The position numbers and the translations under genes are program-made. This document shows, one piece after another, positions 42,333 through 50,848 of a stretch of DNA of 64,000 nucleotides. The notes beneath the pieces were generated by a model. That model made no database searches. It worked only from the letters and a program-made list of their open reading frames with translations, and was not told where the DNA came from. Position 1 is the first letter of the stretch. Every line of letters begins with the position of its first letter. This stretch comes from JAGOUA01 sp964645655 (GTDB lineage: Bacteria > Patescibacteriota > Patescibacteriia > 2-12-FULL-60-25): assembly GCA_964645655.1 (NCBI GenBank), contig CAZXZS010000001.1:434001-498000 (forward strand). Reading direction: 5' to 3'.

Positions 42333-44216
42333 ATGTCCTTCACCCCGCCGCAAAAACCTTCCCCGATCGATCCGGAACGCCTGCTCCAGGGCGGCGTTGC
42401 GTTGCAAAAAGGCGCCACGAAAGAAGAACTCAAGCGCCGCCAGGCGGAAGAGCAGGAATCGTTGCGCGAGGAAAAGATCTACCGGCAAGGGGTCGCGAGC
42501 ATCAAGGACCTCATCGCCCCGGCCTCGATGAAGGTCGACCACTCGTTCGTGCAGCTGGGGGACGTGTTTTGCCGCACGCTCTTCGTGGTCACCTATCCGC
42601 GTTACCTCTCCGTCGGTTGGGCGTCGCCGCTCATCAACCTCAGTACGCAGCTCGACATCTCGATGTTCTTCTACCCGATCCCGGCAGAAGTCATCCTGAA
42701 GCAGCTGAAGCGGAAGGTGGGGATCTTGGAGGCGCAGATCTCTTCCGATGCCGAATCCGGCAAGCCGCGTGACCCGATCACGGAAACCGCCCTGCGCGAC
42801 GTGGAACAGCTGCGGGATGACCTGACCCAGGGCATCGAACACTTTTTCCAGTTCGCGTTCTATTGCACGTTCTATTCGACCGACCGCGCCGAGCTCGACC
42901 GCGTCACCGCCAACGTCGAGAGCACCTTCGGGTCCATGCTCATCTACACCAAGCGCGCCTTCTACCAGGCCGAGCAGGGCTTCAATTCGACCATGCCCCT
43001 CGGCAACGACGAGCTGCAGATCTCGTTCAACATGAGCACGTCGCCGATCGCGTCGTCATTCCCGTTCACGTCCGCCGAGCTCACTTCCGACAATGGGATC
43101 CTGTATGGGGTCAACCGCCACAACAACTCCCTGATCATCTTCGACCGCTTTTCCCTGCAGAACGCGAACGCGGTGATCTTCGCCACGTCCGGTGCGGGGA
43201 AAAGCTACGCGATCAAGCTCGAGATCCTGCGTTCGATGATGATGGGGGTGGAAGTGATCGTCATTGACCCGGAAATGGAGTATAAGCACCTGTCGGATGC
43301 CGTGGGCGGGACCTATATCAGCATCTCCCTGGCGTCCAAGGCCAAGATCAACCCCTTTGACCTGCCACGGCCGACGGGCGAGGCGTTTCAGGTCGACGAC
43401 ATCATCCGGAGCGCCGTCATCACGATCAAGGGGCTGCTGCGGTTGATGCTCGGACAGGTCTCGGCGACGGAGGACTCGCTGTTGGACCGCGCCCTGCTCG
43501 AGACGTACGCGAAAAAAGACATCACCTCGACGTCGAACCTGGCGGAGGTCGAGCCCCCGATCCTCCAGGACTTCCAAGACATCCTGGAGGGCATGGAAGG
43601 GACGGCCGAGCTGATCATCAAGCTGCGGAAATTCACCGAAGGGACGTTCGCCGGCCTCCTCAACTCGCCGACGACGGTGCAGGTCAACAACCAGCTCGTC
43701 GTGTTTTCCGTGCGTGACCTTGAAGACGAGCTGCGGCCGCTCGCCATCTACACCATCATCAACTACATCTGGAACGTGGTGCGTTCTGAGCGCAAGAAAC
43801 GCGTCCTCGTGATCGACGAGGCCTGGTGGCTGATGCAGTCCGAGGACTCCGCGAAATTCATCTTCGCCCTCGTCAAGCGCTGCCGCAAGTATTATCTGGG
43901 CATCACGACCATCACCCAGGACGTGAACGACTTCCTGTCTTCGCCCTATGGTCAGGCGATCGTCACCAACAGCTCGATGCAATTGCTCCTGAAGCAGTCG
44001 CCCGCGGCGATCGACCTCATCGCCCGCACGTTCCTGCTGACCCAGTCGGAAAAATATCTCCTGCTCGAATCGGGGGTCGGGGAGGGCATCTTCTTCGCCG
44101 GTCCCAAGCACGCGGCCATTCAGATCGTCGCGTCATACCAGGAAGACCGGATCGTCACCACCAACCCGCAGCAGCTGCTCGAGCAGGAAGCCCGCAAGCG
44201 TGCCGCTGAAGCCTAG
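42333..44216 (+). CDS. VirB4/TraC-like secretion ATPase
   Basis: 627 aa. N-terminal VirB4-like region, then the RecA-like motor: Walker A VIFATSGAGKSYAIK (about 287-301), VIVIDPEMEYKHL, Walker B RVLVIDEAWWLMQ, and late motifs TQDVNDFLSS and NSSMQLLLKQSP. Powers substrate or pilus-subunit transfer in type IV secretion-like machines. No VirD4 coupling protein or relaxase is seen nearby, so a pilus or DNA-uptake role is as likely as conjugation. Confidence 0.92.
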   Translation: MSFTPPQKPSPIDPERLLQGGVALQKGATKEELKRRQAEEQESLREEKIYRQGVASIKDLIAPASMKVDHSFVQLGDVFCRTLFVVTYPRYLSVGWASPLINLSTQLDISMFFYPIPAEVILKQLKRKVGILEAQISSDAESGKPRDPITETALRDVEQLRDDLTQGIEHFFQFAFYCTFYSTDRAELDRVTANVESTFGSMLIYTKRAFYQAEQGFNSTMPLGNDELQISFNMSTSPIASSFPFTSAELTSDNGILYGVNRHNNSLIIFDRFSLQNANAVIFATSGAGKSYAIKLEILRSMMMGVEVIVIDPEMEYKHLSDAVGGTYISISLASKAKINPFDLPRPTGEAFQVDDIIRSAVITIKGLLRLMLGQVSATEDSLLDRALLETYAKKDITSTSNLAEVEPPILQDFQDILEGMEGTAELIIKLRKFTEGTFAGLLNSPTTVQVNNQLVVFSVRDLEDELRPLAIYTIINYIWNVVRSERKKRVLVIDEAWWLMQSEDSAKFIFALVKRCRKYYLGITTITQDVNDFLSSPYGQAIVTNSSMQLLLKQSPAAIDLIARTFLLTQSEKYLLLESGVGEGIFFAGPKHAAIQIVASYQEDRIVTTNPQQLLEQEARKRAAEA

Positions 44217-44225
44217 CCTTTCCTT

Positions 44226-44855
44226 ATGAATTCCAAACGCCTCCTGTTCATCCTTCTCCTCATCGTCGCCTTGGTCGGAGCGGCCGCGACCGTCTATTTC
44301 CTGTTCTGGAAGCCCACGCGCGAGGCGTTGCCGCCGGAGCCAGCCCCTGTCACCGGCTCATTGCCGACGGGGATTGATACGACCGTCGCGCCATCGCAGG
44401 CGATCCCGACGACGCCCGTTGCCCCGCCTGCCGCCGACAGCCCTTCCGAACTTGAACGCAAGGCCCGCGAGGCCCTGTTCCGCCGTTCGCGTGACCTCAC
44501 CTCACGCCTCGCGACCGCCTCCAATGCCGACGGCTTTGCCGCCCTGACGCAGGTCTATGACGACGTGACGCCTGAGGTACGCGCCTTCCTCGAGGGCGAG
44601 CGCGCCCGTCTCAACCGCGAGCACCCGGTCCCTGGTCCGACCTACGCCCAAACCGTCCGCGCCCTCGCGGCCCGCCTGACGCAAGACGCCGAGGTCCGCA
44701 CCGCCAACGAGGTCGAGGTGACGGTTGACGTTCAACAATATACCGAACAGGGCGAGGCGAACGCGACGGTGTTGCGCCAAGCGCTCCTGCAACTGGTCCG
44801 AAACGGCTCCGTCTGGAAGATTTCGCGCGTGACGTGGCAGGACGTGGCCCTTTAG
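44226..44855 (+). CDS. Single-TM protein after VirB4-like gene
   Basis: 209 aa. N-terminal TM anchor (LLFILLLIVALVGAAATVYF), Pro/Thr/Ala-rich linker (about 30-75), then a helical plus beta domain ending VRNGSVWKISRVTWQDVAL, reminiscent of NTF2-like/VirB8-type periplasmic folds. That resemblance is weak. 9 nt after the ATPase gene; comF starts 2 nt downstream. Confidence 0.65.
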   Translation: MNSKRLLFILLLIVALVGAAATVYFLFWKPTREALPPEPAPVTGSLPTGIDTTVAPSQAIPTTPVAPPAADSPSELERKAREALFRRSRDLTSRLATASNADGFAALTQVYDDVTPEVRAFLEGERARLNREHPVPGPTYAQTVRALAARLTQDAEVRTANEVEVTVDVQQYTEQGEANATVLRQALLQLVRNGSVWKISRVTWQDVAL

Positions 44856-44857
44856 GC

Positions 44858-45532
44858 ATGGGATTCCTCGAAGAGGTCCTCTATCCGCCGGTTTGCATTG
44901 CCTGTGAACAGCCGGGGGATTGGCTTTGTTCGATATGCGCGCACGATATTCCGCATTTTCGGGCCCCGTTACCCGTGCCGCCGCTCCCATCGGGGCGTCC
45001 GTTGGCGCTTGGGCGCGTTTTTGCGGCCGCCCCATATGCGTCCGCACCCTGGTCCGCCTTGATTACGGCCATCAAATACGAGTCGTTTGCCGAAGCCGAG
45101 CCGATCATACGCGGTCGGTTGTGGGCGTACCGTGAAGCGCTCGATTCCGCGTGGCCGTTCGACGACGGGCGAGGTTGGACGATCGTTCCCGTCCCGACGA
45201 ACCCTGACCATGTCGAAGAGCGCGGTGGCGATCACTTAGACGTGTGGGTACGGGCGATCCGAACGCTCCTTCCCGTGTCGGAGCTTCGCGAGGACCTCCT
45301 TTTGCGCCGTTCCGGAACGGCGGCGCATGCTTCACTCGCTTCCCCCGGCGCGCGTGAGGCCGAGATGGATCGGTCGGTGCAGGCAAGCGGTTCGGCTCCT
45401 GCCCGCATCCTCCTCCTCGACGATGTCTATACGACGGGCGCGACCATGCAGGCCTGTGCCCAGGCCCTGAAAAACGCCGGCGCTCAGACGGTCGAGGCGT
45501 TCGTCGCGGCTGCCTCGTTCTCGCCGAGATAG
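44858..45532 (+). CDS. comF: ComF-like phosphoribosyltransferase-fold protein
   Basis: 224 aa. N-terminal double-Cys zinc motif (CIACEQPGDWLCSIC), then a PRTase domain with IKYESFAEAEPIIRG and the PRPP loop ILLLDDVYTTGATM. ComF supports natural transformation in several bacteria; dprA in the window is consistent. The QRxLxxxxR region typical of ComF has diverged to LLLRRSGTAAHASLA. Its 3' end overlaps the convergent DUF1653 gene by 49 bp. Confidence 0.85.
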   Translation: MGFLEEVLYPPVCIACEQPGDWLCSICAHDIPHFRAPLPVPPLPSGRPLALGRVFAAAPYASAPWSALITAIKYESFAEAEPIIRGRLWAYREALDSAWPFDDGRGWTIVPVPTNPDHVEERGGDHLDVWVRAIRTLLPVSELREDLLLRRSGTAAHASLASPGAREAEMDRSVQASGSAPARILLLDDVYTTGATMQACAQALKNAGAQTVEAFVAAASFSPR

Positions 45533-45747
45533 GTGAAGCGGGGTTGGAGGTGGCCATTCACTTCCACGGATTCCTGGAATGACGCGAGGGGGCGGACCCA
45601 CCACGGACGGTTTCCAAATTCCGCAGAATCATAGAGCCCTTGGTAGATGACCAGGGGATCTTCCGTTTCCGAATGGTGGCCGAGGGCGGTGACGCGGTAG
45701 AGGTTGCCTTTGTAGTGGCGGTAGATGCCGAGGGGGAGGGAGGGCAT
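45484..45747 (-). CDS. DUF1653 domain protein
   Basis: 87 aa. GIYRHYKGNLYRVTALGHHS with SETEDPLVIYQGLYDS and WWVRPLASFQE is the DUF1653 signature; function unknown. The start is 8 nt after TATCAT of an extended -10 (TGATATCAT, minus strand, hexamer 45761-45756), so probably leaderless. The last 49 bp lie antisense to comF. Confidence 0.85.
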   Translation of the reverse strand: MPSLPLGIYRHYKGNLYRVTALGHHSETEDPLVIYQGLYDSAEFGNRPWWVRPLASFQESVEVNGHLQPRFTYLGENEAAATNASTV

Positions 45748-45848
45748 AGGTACGCATGATATCAGGTGCGACGCGTCGAGAGGTGGGGCGCAAAGCGCCT
45801 CCCTAGGTTGGTGGGTCCGCCGCCACTTTTTTCCGTGTTTCTATTAGC

Positions 45849-45882
45849 AAAAAAAGAAGAGCCGCCAACATGGGTTGGCGGC
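45849..45882 (-). terminator. Terminator after EAD gene A
   Basis: Stem GCCGCCAAC/GTTGGCGGC with a T-rich tail on the minus strand (CTTCTTTTTTT). The 203 bp from 45748 to 45950 hold no gene. Confidence 0.8.
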
Positions 45883-45950
45883 CTGGGGTGCGTGTCCGTC
45901 GGTTATTGGGGCGGTGCAGGGCACGAAGGCGACTGCCGCCTATCATCGGA

Positions 45951-47438
45951 TCACGCGAAGTAGAGAGGAGCCTCCTTCCCCGCGGCCACGAGGATGTTGT
46001 CGTCGGGATATTCCTCCAGCATCTCGCGGATGAGGGCGGCGAGCCCCCCTTTCGTCTTGATGGCCTCATCGATGACGGCTCCCCACATGTCCAGGGAGTT
46101 CCCCCTGAAGTCGATCGATTCCGTCTTGAGGCCGGCGTGATTGGCGACCCGTTGCGCGCTCCTTTCGGACGGATAGAGAAGCGCGCCGACCCCGCAGAGG
46201 GCCTTCTTCAGCCCATTGCCGCTGGTGAACGTCAGCTCATTGCTCGGGGCGGCCTTGGGCTCAGGGGCGGGGAACGCGTTCAGGCACGCCTGTAGTTTCG
46301 GGTTCGAGACATCGGCCCTGTAGGCTCCGCGCACCAGCACTTCGAGTGCGTTCTGGCGCTGGAAGTACTTGACGAGCGCAGTGCTGGCCTTCGCGACATC
46401 GTCCGATCGCCTGACGATGTTCTCGAGCCGGAGGCTCAGCTCGTACCATGCCATCAGCCGCAGTTTTTCCCAGGTTGGGAAGGCGTCCTGCAGCGCTTCC
46501 GCGATCGCTTGAGGGGTGATCTTCTCCTCGGTTGCGGTCGAGGATCCCTCGCTCGCCGTCGCCCCCTCCTCCCGCCGCACGAGCTCCGCGAGGAGCTCGT
46601 CCTGCAGGTTGCGGCCCTCGCGGGCGGCGCGGCCCCGCTCGTTCTCGTACTCGTCGACCGCCTTCCTCCAGTTGGGGTCGGCCTTCGCGAGGTTGCGGTA
46701 GTCGCCGCCCGCCGCGCGCATGGCGCTGGCCATCGCGAACGCGTCCTTGGCGGGGACGAGCTCCGGCCGCACGCGGGTGCGCACGAACCGGACGAAGGCC
46801 TGGGCGGAGGGGCCCTTGAGGGCGTCCTCCGTCCGCCAGCCGATGCCGGCCTCGTCCTCGCCCGCGCTGAGCGGCTTGCCGTCCCAGGGGGACAGCCAGC
46901 GCGCCTTGCGGGGCGCCACCAGGTCCTTTGGCTCGATCACGGCGAAGCCCTTGTACGTCTTGCCGGCGGGCCGGTCCTCGCCCTCGTCGAGGAGGGCGAC
47001 CATGAGGTCCCAGGTGGCCTCGGCGTCCACCCTCTGCTCCCCGGTGTCGGGGTTGACGCTCGCGAGGAGGAACTTGAGCTTCTTCCCGGCGGCCTCGATG
47101 GCCTCCGGGCGCTTCTCGCCGCGCGCGAGCGCCCCGAGGAGCGCGCGCGGCTTCATCTTGGCGAAGCCCTCGTCCGGCTCGGCGTCGGGGGACGCCTGCG
47201 CCGCCGCGGCGCGGACGGCCTCGAAGGCCACCAGGGCCCCGGGGGGGACCTTGGCCGCGAGGAGCTGGGCCTCGCTGGCCCTGAGGAAGACCTCGAGGGT
47301 CCGGATGCCGCCGTCGTACATCGCGCGGGCGATCGCGATGACCTCCTCCTCGTGGAACTCGGCGGCCTGGAGGGCTGCCGCGATCGGGACGAAGAGCTTC
47401 TCGTTCATGCGGAGGTCGGCGGGCCGTTCGATCTTCAT
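45951..47438 (-). CDS. Modular protein: SAM-like N-terminus plus two EAD-type domains
   Basis: 495 aa. Residues ~10-75 look like a SAM-type helical bundle (GIRTLEVFLRASEAQLLAAK). Residues ~80-290 form a domain I do not recognise. Residues 307-388 (ITPQAIAEALQDAFPTWEKL, then a helix ending SNPKLQACLNAF) fit the effector-associated domain 1 pattern; residues ~407-487 (LLYPSERSAQRVANHAGLKT, MWGAVIDEAIKTKG, MLEEYPDDNIL) fit a second EAD-like unit. Known biology: EADs are death-like adaptors linking sensors and effectors in bacterial conflict systems. Residues 1-290 equal the neighbouring gene exactly. Shine-Dalgarno AAGGAG is 12 nt upstream. No catalytic motif recognised. Confidence 0.7.
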   Translation of the reverse strand: MKIERPADLRMNEKLFVPIAAALQAAEFHEEEVIAIARAMYDGGIRTLEVFLRASEAQLLAAKVPPGALVAFEAVRAAAAQASPDAEPDEGFAKMKPRALLGALARGEKRPEAIEAAGKKLKFLLASVNPDTGEQRVDAEATWDLMVALLDEGEDRPAGKTYKGFAVIEPKDLVAPRKARWLSPWDGKPLSAGEDEAGIGWRTEDALKGPSAQAFVRFVRTRVRPELVPAKDAFAMASAMRAAGGDYRNLAKADPNWRKAVDEYENERGRAAREGRNLQDELLAELVRREEGATASEGSSTATEEKITPQAIAEALQDAFPTWEKLRLMAWYELSLRLENIVRRSDDVAKASTALVKYFQRQNALEVLVRGAYRADVSNPKLQACLNAFPAPEPKAAPSNELTFTSGNGLKKALCGVGALLYPSERSAQRVANHAGLKTESIDFRGNSLDMWGAVIDEAIKTKGGLAALIREMLEEYPDDNILVAAGKEAPLYFA

Positions 47439-47492
47439 TGTGTCGTCTCTCCTTGGTTCCCTCGTTGTTGATCGGCCTTCCGGCCCGAGGCC
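46569..47492 (-). repeat. 924-bp direct repeat, unit A
   Basis: Same sequence as 47884-48807 at constant offset 1315 with no gaps. The only difference I found is T47439 versus G48754, one base before the ATG. Covers codons 1-290 and 54 bp upstream, including the Shine-Dalgarno. Confidence 0.95.
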
Positions 47493-47679
47493 CCTGCGTC
47501 CCACGGGAGGTGGGGGGAAGGGGGCTCGGGAGGAAGATTTTTATTAAGCACCGCTTTTGACGATGCTTTCCCCTTTGGGATCCTCCGGAGAGAATCGCAT
47601 AGGGGATTGGCGCCAGGTCGCCAGGGAAGACATGCGGCAAACGGCCGCTGCCTGGATGCGTGGTTGGATGGGGGTGAGG

Positions 47680-48753
47680 TCAGCCGGACAGTCCGGTCAG
47701 GTCCCGGTACCCTTGGTCCTTGAGCCATGCCATGAAGGTCACGAGTTCGATGATGCTGATGCCTGAGCTGCTGATCCGGGTGATGAGTTTGCGCTTGTGG
47801 TCGAACTCGAACGCAGCTCGGGTCCTGGCGCTGACCCCGGATTCCGCTCCCCAGGGCTCCGCCGCCCCCTGCGGCGGCACGCTCTCCCGCCGCACGAGCT
47901 CCGCGAGGAGCTCGTCCTGCAGGTTGCGGCCCTCGCGGGCGGCGCGGCCCCGCTCGTTCTCGTACTCGTCGACCGCCTTCCTCCAGTTGGGGTCGGCCTT
48001 CGCGAGGTTGCGGTAGTCGCCGCCCGCCGCGCGCATGGCGCTGGCCATCGCGAACGCGTCCTTGGCGGGGACGAGCTCCGGCCGCACGCGGGTGCGCACG
48101 AACCGGACGAAGGCCTGGGCGGAGGGGCCCTTGAGGGCGTCCTCCGTCCGCCAGCCGATGCCGGCCTCGTCCTCGCCCGCGCTGAGCGGCTTGCCGTCCC
48201 AGGGGGACAGCCAGCGCGCCTTGCGGGGCGCCACCAGGTCCTTTGGCTCGATCACGGCGAAGCCCTTGTACGTCTTGCCGGCGGGCCGGTCCTCGCCCTC
48301 GTCGAGGAGGGCGACCATGAGGTCCCAGGTGGCCTCGGCGTCCACCCTCTGCTCCCCGGTGTCGGGGTTGACGCTCGCGAGGAGGAACTTGAGCTTCTTC
48401 CCGGCGGCCTCGATGGCCTCCGGGCGCTTCTCGCCGCGCGCGAGCGCCCCGAGGAGCGCGCGCGGCTTCATCTTGGCGAAGCCCTCGTCCGGCTCGGCGT
48501 CGGGGGACGCCTGCGCCGCCGCGGCGCGGACGGCCTCGAAGGCCACCAGGGCCCCGGGGGGGACCTTGGCCGCGAGGAGCTGGGCCTCGCTGGCCCTGAG
48601 GAAGACCTCGAGGGTCCGGATGCCGCCGTCGTACATCGCGCGGGCGATCGCGATGACCTCCTCCTCGTGGAACTCGGCGGCCTGGAGGGCTGCCGCGATC
48701 GGGACGAAGAGCTTCTCGTTCATGCGGAGGTCGGCGGGCCGTTCGATCTTCAT
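47680..48753 (-). CDS. Paralogue of the EAD gene with a different C-terminus
   Basis: 357 aa. Residues 1-290 are identical to those of the downstream paralogue (SAM-like plus unknown domain). After LVRRE the sequence switches to 67 unrelated residues: a linker SVPPQGAAEPWGAESG, then FEFDHKRKLITRISSSGI and IIELVTFMAWLKDQGYRDL. The tail is too short for an EAD and I do not recognise it; it may be a truncated or alternative effector-recruiting module. Sharp loss of similarity at codon 290 suggests C-terminal exchange after duplication. Own sigma70-type promoter upstream (48881-48909). Confidence 0.7.
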   Translation of the reverse strand: MKIERPADLRMNEKLFVPIAAALQAAEFHEEEVIAIARAMYDGGIRTLEVFLRASEAQLLAAKVPPGALVAFEAVRAAAAQASPDAEPDEGFAKMKPRALLGALARGEKRPEAIEAAGKKLKFLLASVNPDTGEQRVDAEATWDLMVALLDEGEDRPAGKTYKGFAVIEPKDLVAPRKARWLSPWDGKPLSAGEDEAGIGWRTEDALKGPSAQAFVRFVRTRVRPELVPAKDAFAMASAMRAAGGDYRNLAKADPNWRKAVDEYENERGRAAREGRNLQDELLAELVRRESVPPQGAAEPWGAESGVSARTRAAFEFDHKRKLITRISSSGISIIELVTFMAWLKDQGYRDLTGLSG

Positions 48754-48807
48754 GGTGTCGTCTCTCCTTGGTTCCCTCGTTGTTGATCGGCCTTCCGGCC
48801 CGAGGCC
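47884..48807 (-). repeat. 924-bp direct repeat, unit B
   Basis: Partner of 46569-47492. Beyond its left end the two genes share nothing; beyond its right end the flanks differ but are both purine-rich. Confidence 0.95.
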
Positions 48808-48880
48808 GCTCCGCCCCACCGGGGTGGGGGGGAAGGGGCTCGGGGCGGGAGGGGTAGGAGAGGGTATAACCAGCTTAGAC

Positions 48881-48909
48881 ATGCTACCAGAAAAATGCCT
48901 TATTGTCAA
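48881..48909 (-). promoter_or_regulatory. Promoter of the EAD paralogue pair
   Basis: Minus strand TTGACA (48909-48904), 17 nt, TAGCAT (48886-48881), about 130 bp before the ATG. The surrounding DNA is AT-rich. Confidence 0.65.
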
Positions 48910-48930
48910 TAGTTTAGCTTAAATTACAGT

Positions 48931-48962
48931 AAAATAGACATTTTGTAAGTTAAAAATAGACA
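48931..48962. repeat. AAAATAGACA direct repeats upstream of EAD promoter
   Basis: AAAATAGACA at 48931-48940 and 48953-48962, 22 bp apart (two helical turns) and 22 bp upstream of the -35: a plausible activator or repressor site. No gene is seen between 48754 and 49087. Confidence 0.4.
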
Positions 48963-49031
48963 CGACGCAGGCATTTTAAGTGAAGCTCGACAGAGCCTTC
49001 TTTTTCGCCTAAATTTAGGTTTTTTACAAAT

Positions 49032-49066
49032 AAAGAGGGTACCCACACAGGATGCCCTCTTTTTTC
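49032..49066. terminator. Terminator between EAD and ABC genes
   Basis: AAAGAGGG/CCCTCTTT stem with T-rich flanks on both strands. Confidence 0.7.
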
Positions 49067-49087
49067 CGTTCCGGCATTCTTTCCGCC

Positions 49088-50848
49088 TCAGCTCTCCCGC
49101 TTCCCCTGCATCAGCAGCTCAACTGCCTTCTTGAACGATCCCGCCTGCACGATCTCCCCCTCGTTCACGAAGAGGATCTCGTCGGCGCTTTGGATGGTGT
49201 TGAGGCGGTGGGCGATGATGACCTTCGTGGTCGTGGCGGGCAGCTTGGCGAGGATCTCCTCGAGGAGCTGTTCCGTGACCGTGTCGATGTTGGCGGTGGC
49301 CTCGTCGAGGATGAGCAGGTCCGGTTCGCGCAAGAGCGCGCGCATGAAGGCGATGAGCTGCTTCTGGCCGAGGCTCAGGCTTTCCTGGCTGGCGCTCAGG
49401 GTCGTCGCAAGGCCTTCCGGGAAGCGTGCCAACAGGCCCTCGAGGTTCTTCCCTTTCAAGAGGGCAAGCAGTTCCTCATCCGTCGCCTTGGTGTACCGGT
49501 CGTGCCCGTACACGAGGTTGTCGCGGAGCGTGCCCGTGAAGAGGAACGGTTCCTGGAGGATGAACCCGATCTTCTTCGCGCGGGCGTCCGGCTCATACGA
49601 GCGGATATCGTGCCCATCAAGCCAGACCGTCCCTGCCGTCGCGTCATACAGGCGGGCCATCAGGGAAGCGGTCGTCGTCTTGCCGCCGCCGGTGGGGCCG
49701 ACGAAGGCGTACGTCTTGCCGCGTTCGAGCGTGAACGAGACATGATGCAGCACCTCTTTCCCGTCCTCATACCGGAACGAGACGCCATCGAAGGCGAGGA
49801 GGGCTTTCGGGGCGTTCCCGGTCGGCGGTTCCTTCACCGTCTCCAGGTCCGACGAGAGGTTGAGGATGTCCGACACGCGATCCCAGCCCGCCAGCGCGAC
49901 CTGCAGCGACGACCAGATCATGGCGATCTGGCGGAACGGGCCATAGAACTGGTTGACGTAGAGGAGGAAGCTGATCACGAGGCCGAGCGTGAACTGGCCA
50001 CGCGCGATCAGGGCCGCGCCATAGCCGACGACCAGGAGCTGGGCGGCGTTGGCGGCCAGATCGTAGGCGGGGGCGAACACGCCGTTCGCGAAGCCGGCGC
50101 GCAGGGCGGTACGGAAGGTCTTGTCACCTGCCGCCTCGAAGCGCTTCTTGAGGTAGTCGCGGCGGTGGAAGACGGCCATGACCTTGAAGTTGTTGAGGTT
50201 CTCCTGGATTTCGGCGCTCATCCCGCCGACGGCTTGGGCGCTGTCGGCATTGCGCCGCTTGACCCAGCCGGAAACGAGCTGCGTGAGGACGGTCGCGATG
50301 AAGGCCGGGGCCAAGGCCGCCGCCCCCAACCGCGGGCTGATGCTCAGGAAGAAGATGGCTGCGCCGATCATCACGAAGATGTTGCCGACGAAGCGCATGA
50401 TGATTTCCGAGAAGAACTGGTTCAGCTTGTCGGTATCGTTGTTGATGCGCGAGATGAGGTCACCGGCCTTGTTCGCCTGGAAGAACCCGATCGGGAGGGC
50501 CTGCAGCTTGTTGAAGATCGCGTTGCGCAGGCGGAAGAGCGTCCGTTGCCCGACGCCGCCCATGACGATCATCTGGACGTAGTTGCTGCCGAAGCTCACG
50601 AGATAGACGCCGAGCAGGAGCGCGGAGATCCGCAGCACGCCGCCGAAATCCTTGGCTTGGACGTAGGTGTCGATCGCGTAGCCCACCAAAAGCGGGGCCA
50701 CGAGGTTGAGGCCGGAGGTGAGGAGGATAGCGAGGATGGCGAAGGCGATCTTGCCCGTTTCGCCCTCCGCGAGGCGGGCAAGGGCCTTCACGCCTGCCCA
50801 CGTCCCCCGGTTCGGCCGTTCGGCCGCGTTATTCAGCGCGTACTTCAT
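49088..50848 (-). CDS. ABC exporter, canonical half
   Basis: 586 aa: six-TM exporter domain (about 30-320) then nucleotide-binding domain with Walker A GPTGGGKTT, signature SLSLGQKQ (LSLGQ instead of LSGGQ), Walker B with catalytic Glu LLILDEATANID and H-loop IIAHRLNTI. The ATG at 50848 lies inside the end of the partner gene (20-bp overlap), so a heterodimer is likely. Substrate unknown; peptides, lipids or drugs are typical for this class. Confidence 0.93.
   Translation of the reverse strand: MKYALNNAAERPNRGTWAGVKALARLAEGETGKIAFAILAILLTSGLNLVAPLLVGYAIDTYVQAKDFGGVLRISALLLGVYLVSFGSNYVQMIVMGGVGQRTLFRLRNAIFNKLQALPIGFFQANKAGDLISRINNDTDKLNQFFSEIIMRFVGNIFVMIGAAIFFLSISPRLGAAALAPAFIATVLTQLVSGWVKRRNADSAQAVGGMSAEIQENLNNFKVMAVFHRRDYLKKRFEAAGDKTFRTALRAGFANGVFAPAYDLAANAAQLLVVGYGAALIARGQFTLGLVISFLLYVNQFYGPFRQIAMIWSSLQVALAGWDRVSDILNLSSDLETVKEPPTGNAPKALLAFDGVSFRYEDGKEVLHHVSFTLERGKTYAFVGPTGGGKTTTASLMARLYDATAGTVWLDGHDIRSYEPDARAKKIGFILQEPFLFTGTLRDNLVYGHDRYTKATDEELLALLKGKNLEGLLARFPEGLATTLSASQESLSLGQKQLIAFMRALLREPDLLILDEATANIDTVTEQLLEEILAKLPATTTKVIIAHRLNTIQSADEILFVNEGEIVQAGSFKKAVELLMQGKRES

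Noticed and set aside
41635..44216. The TraC-like protein and the VirB4-like ATPase as a frameshifted single gene
   Set aside because: Each has its own stop/start and family-like N-terminus with an 8-nt gap; the ATPase alone is of full expected length.
46509..48922. Rightward open frames of ~275-330 codons opposite the EAD genes, duplicated with them
   Set aside because: They exist twice only because the 924-bp unit is repeated; no start signals or domain, and composition is typical of antisense shadows.
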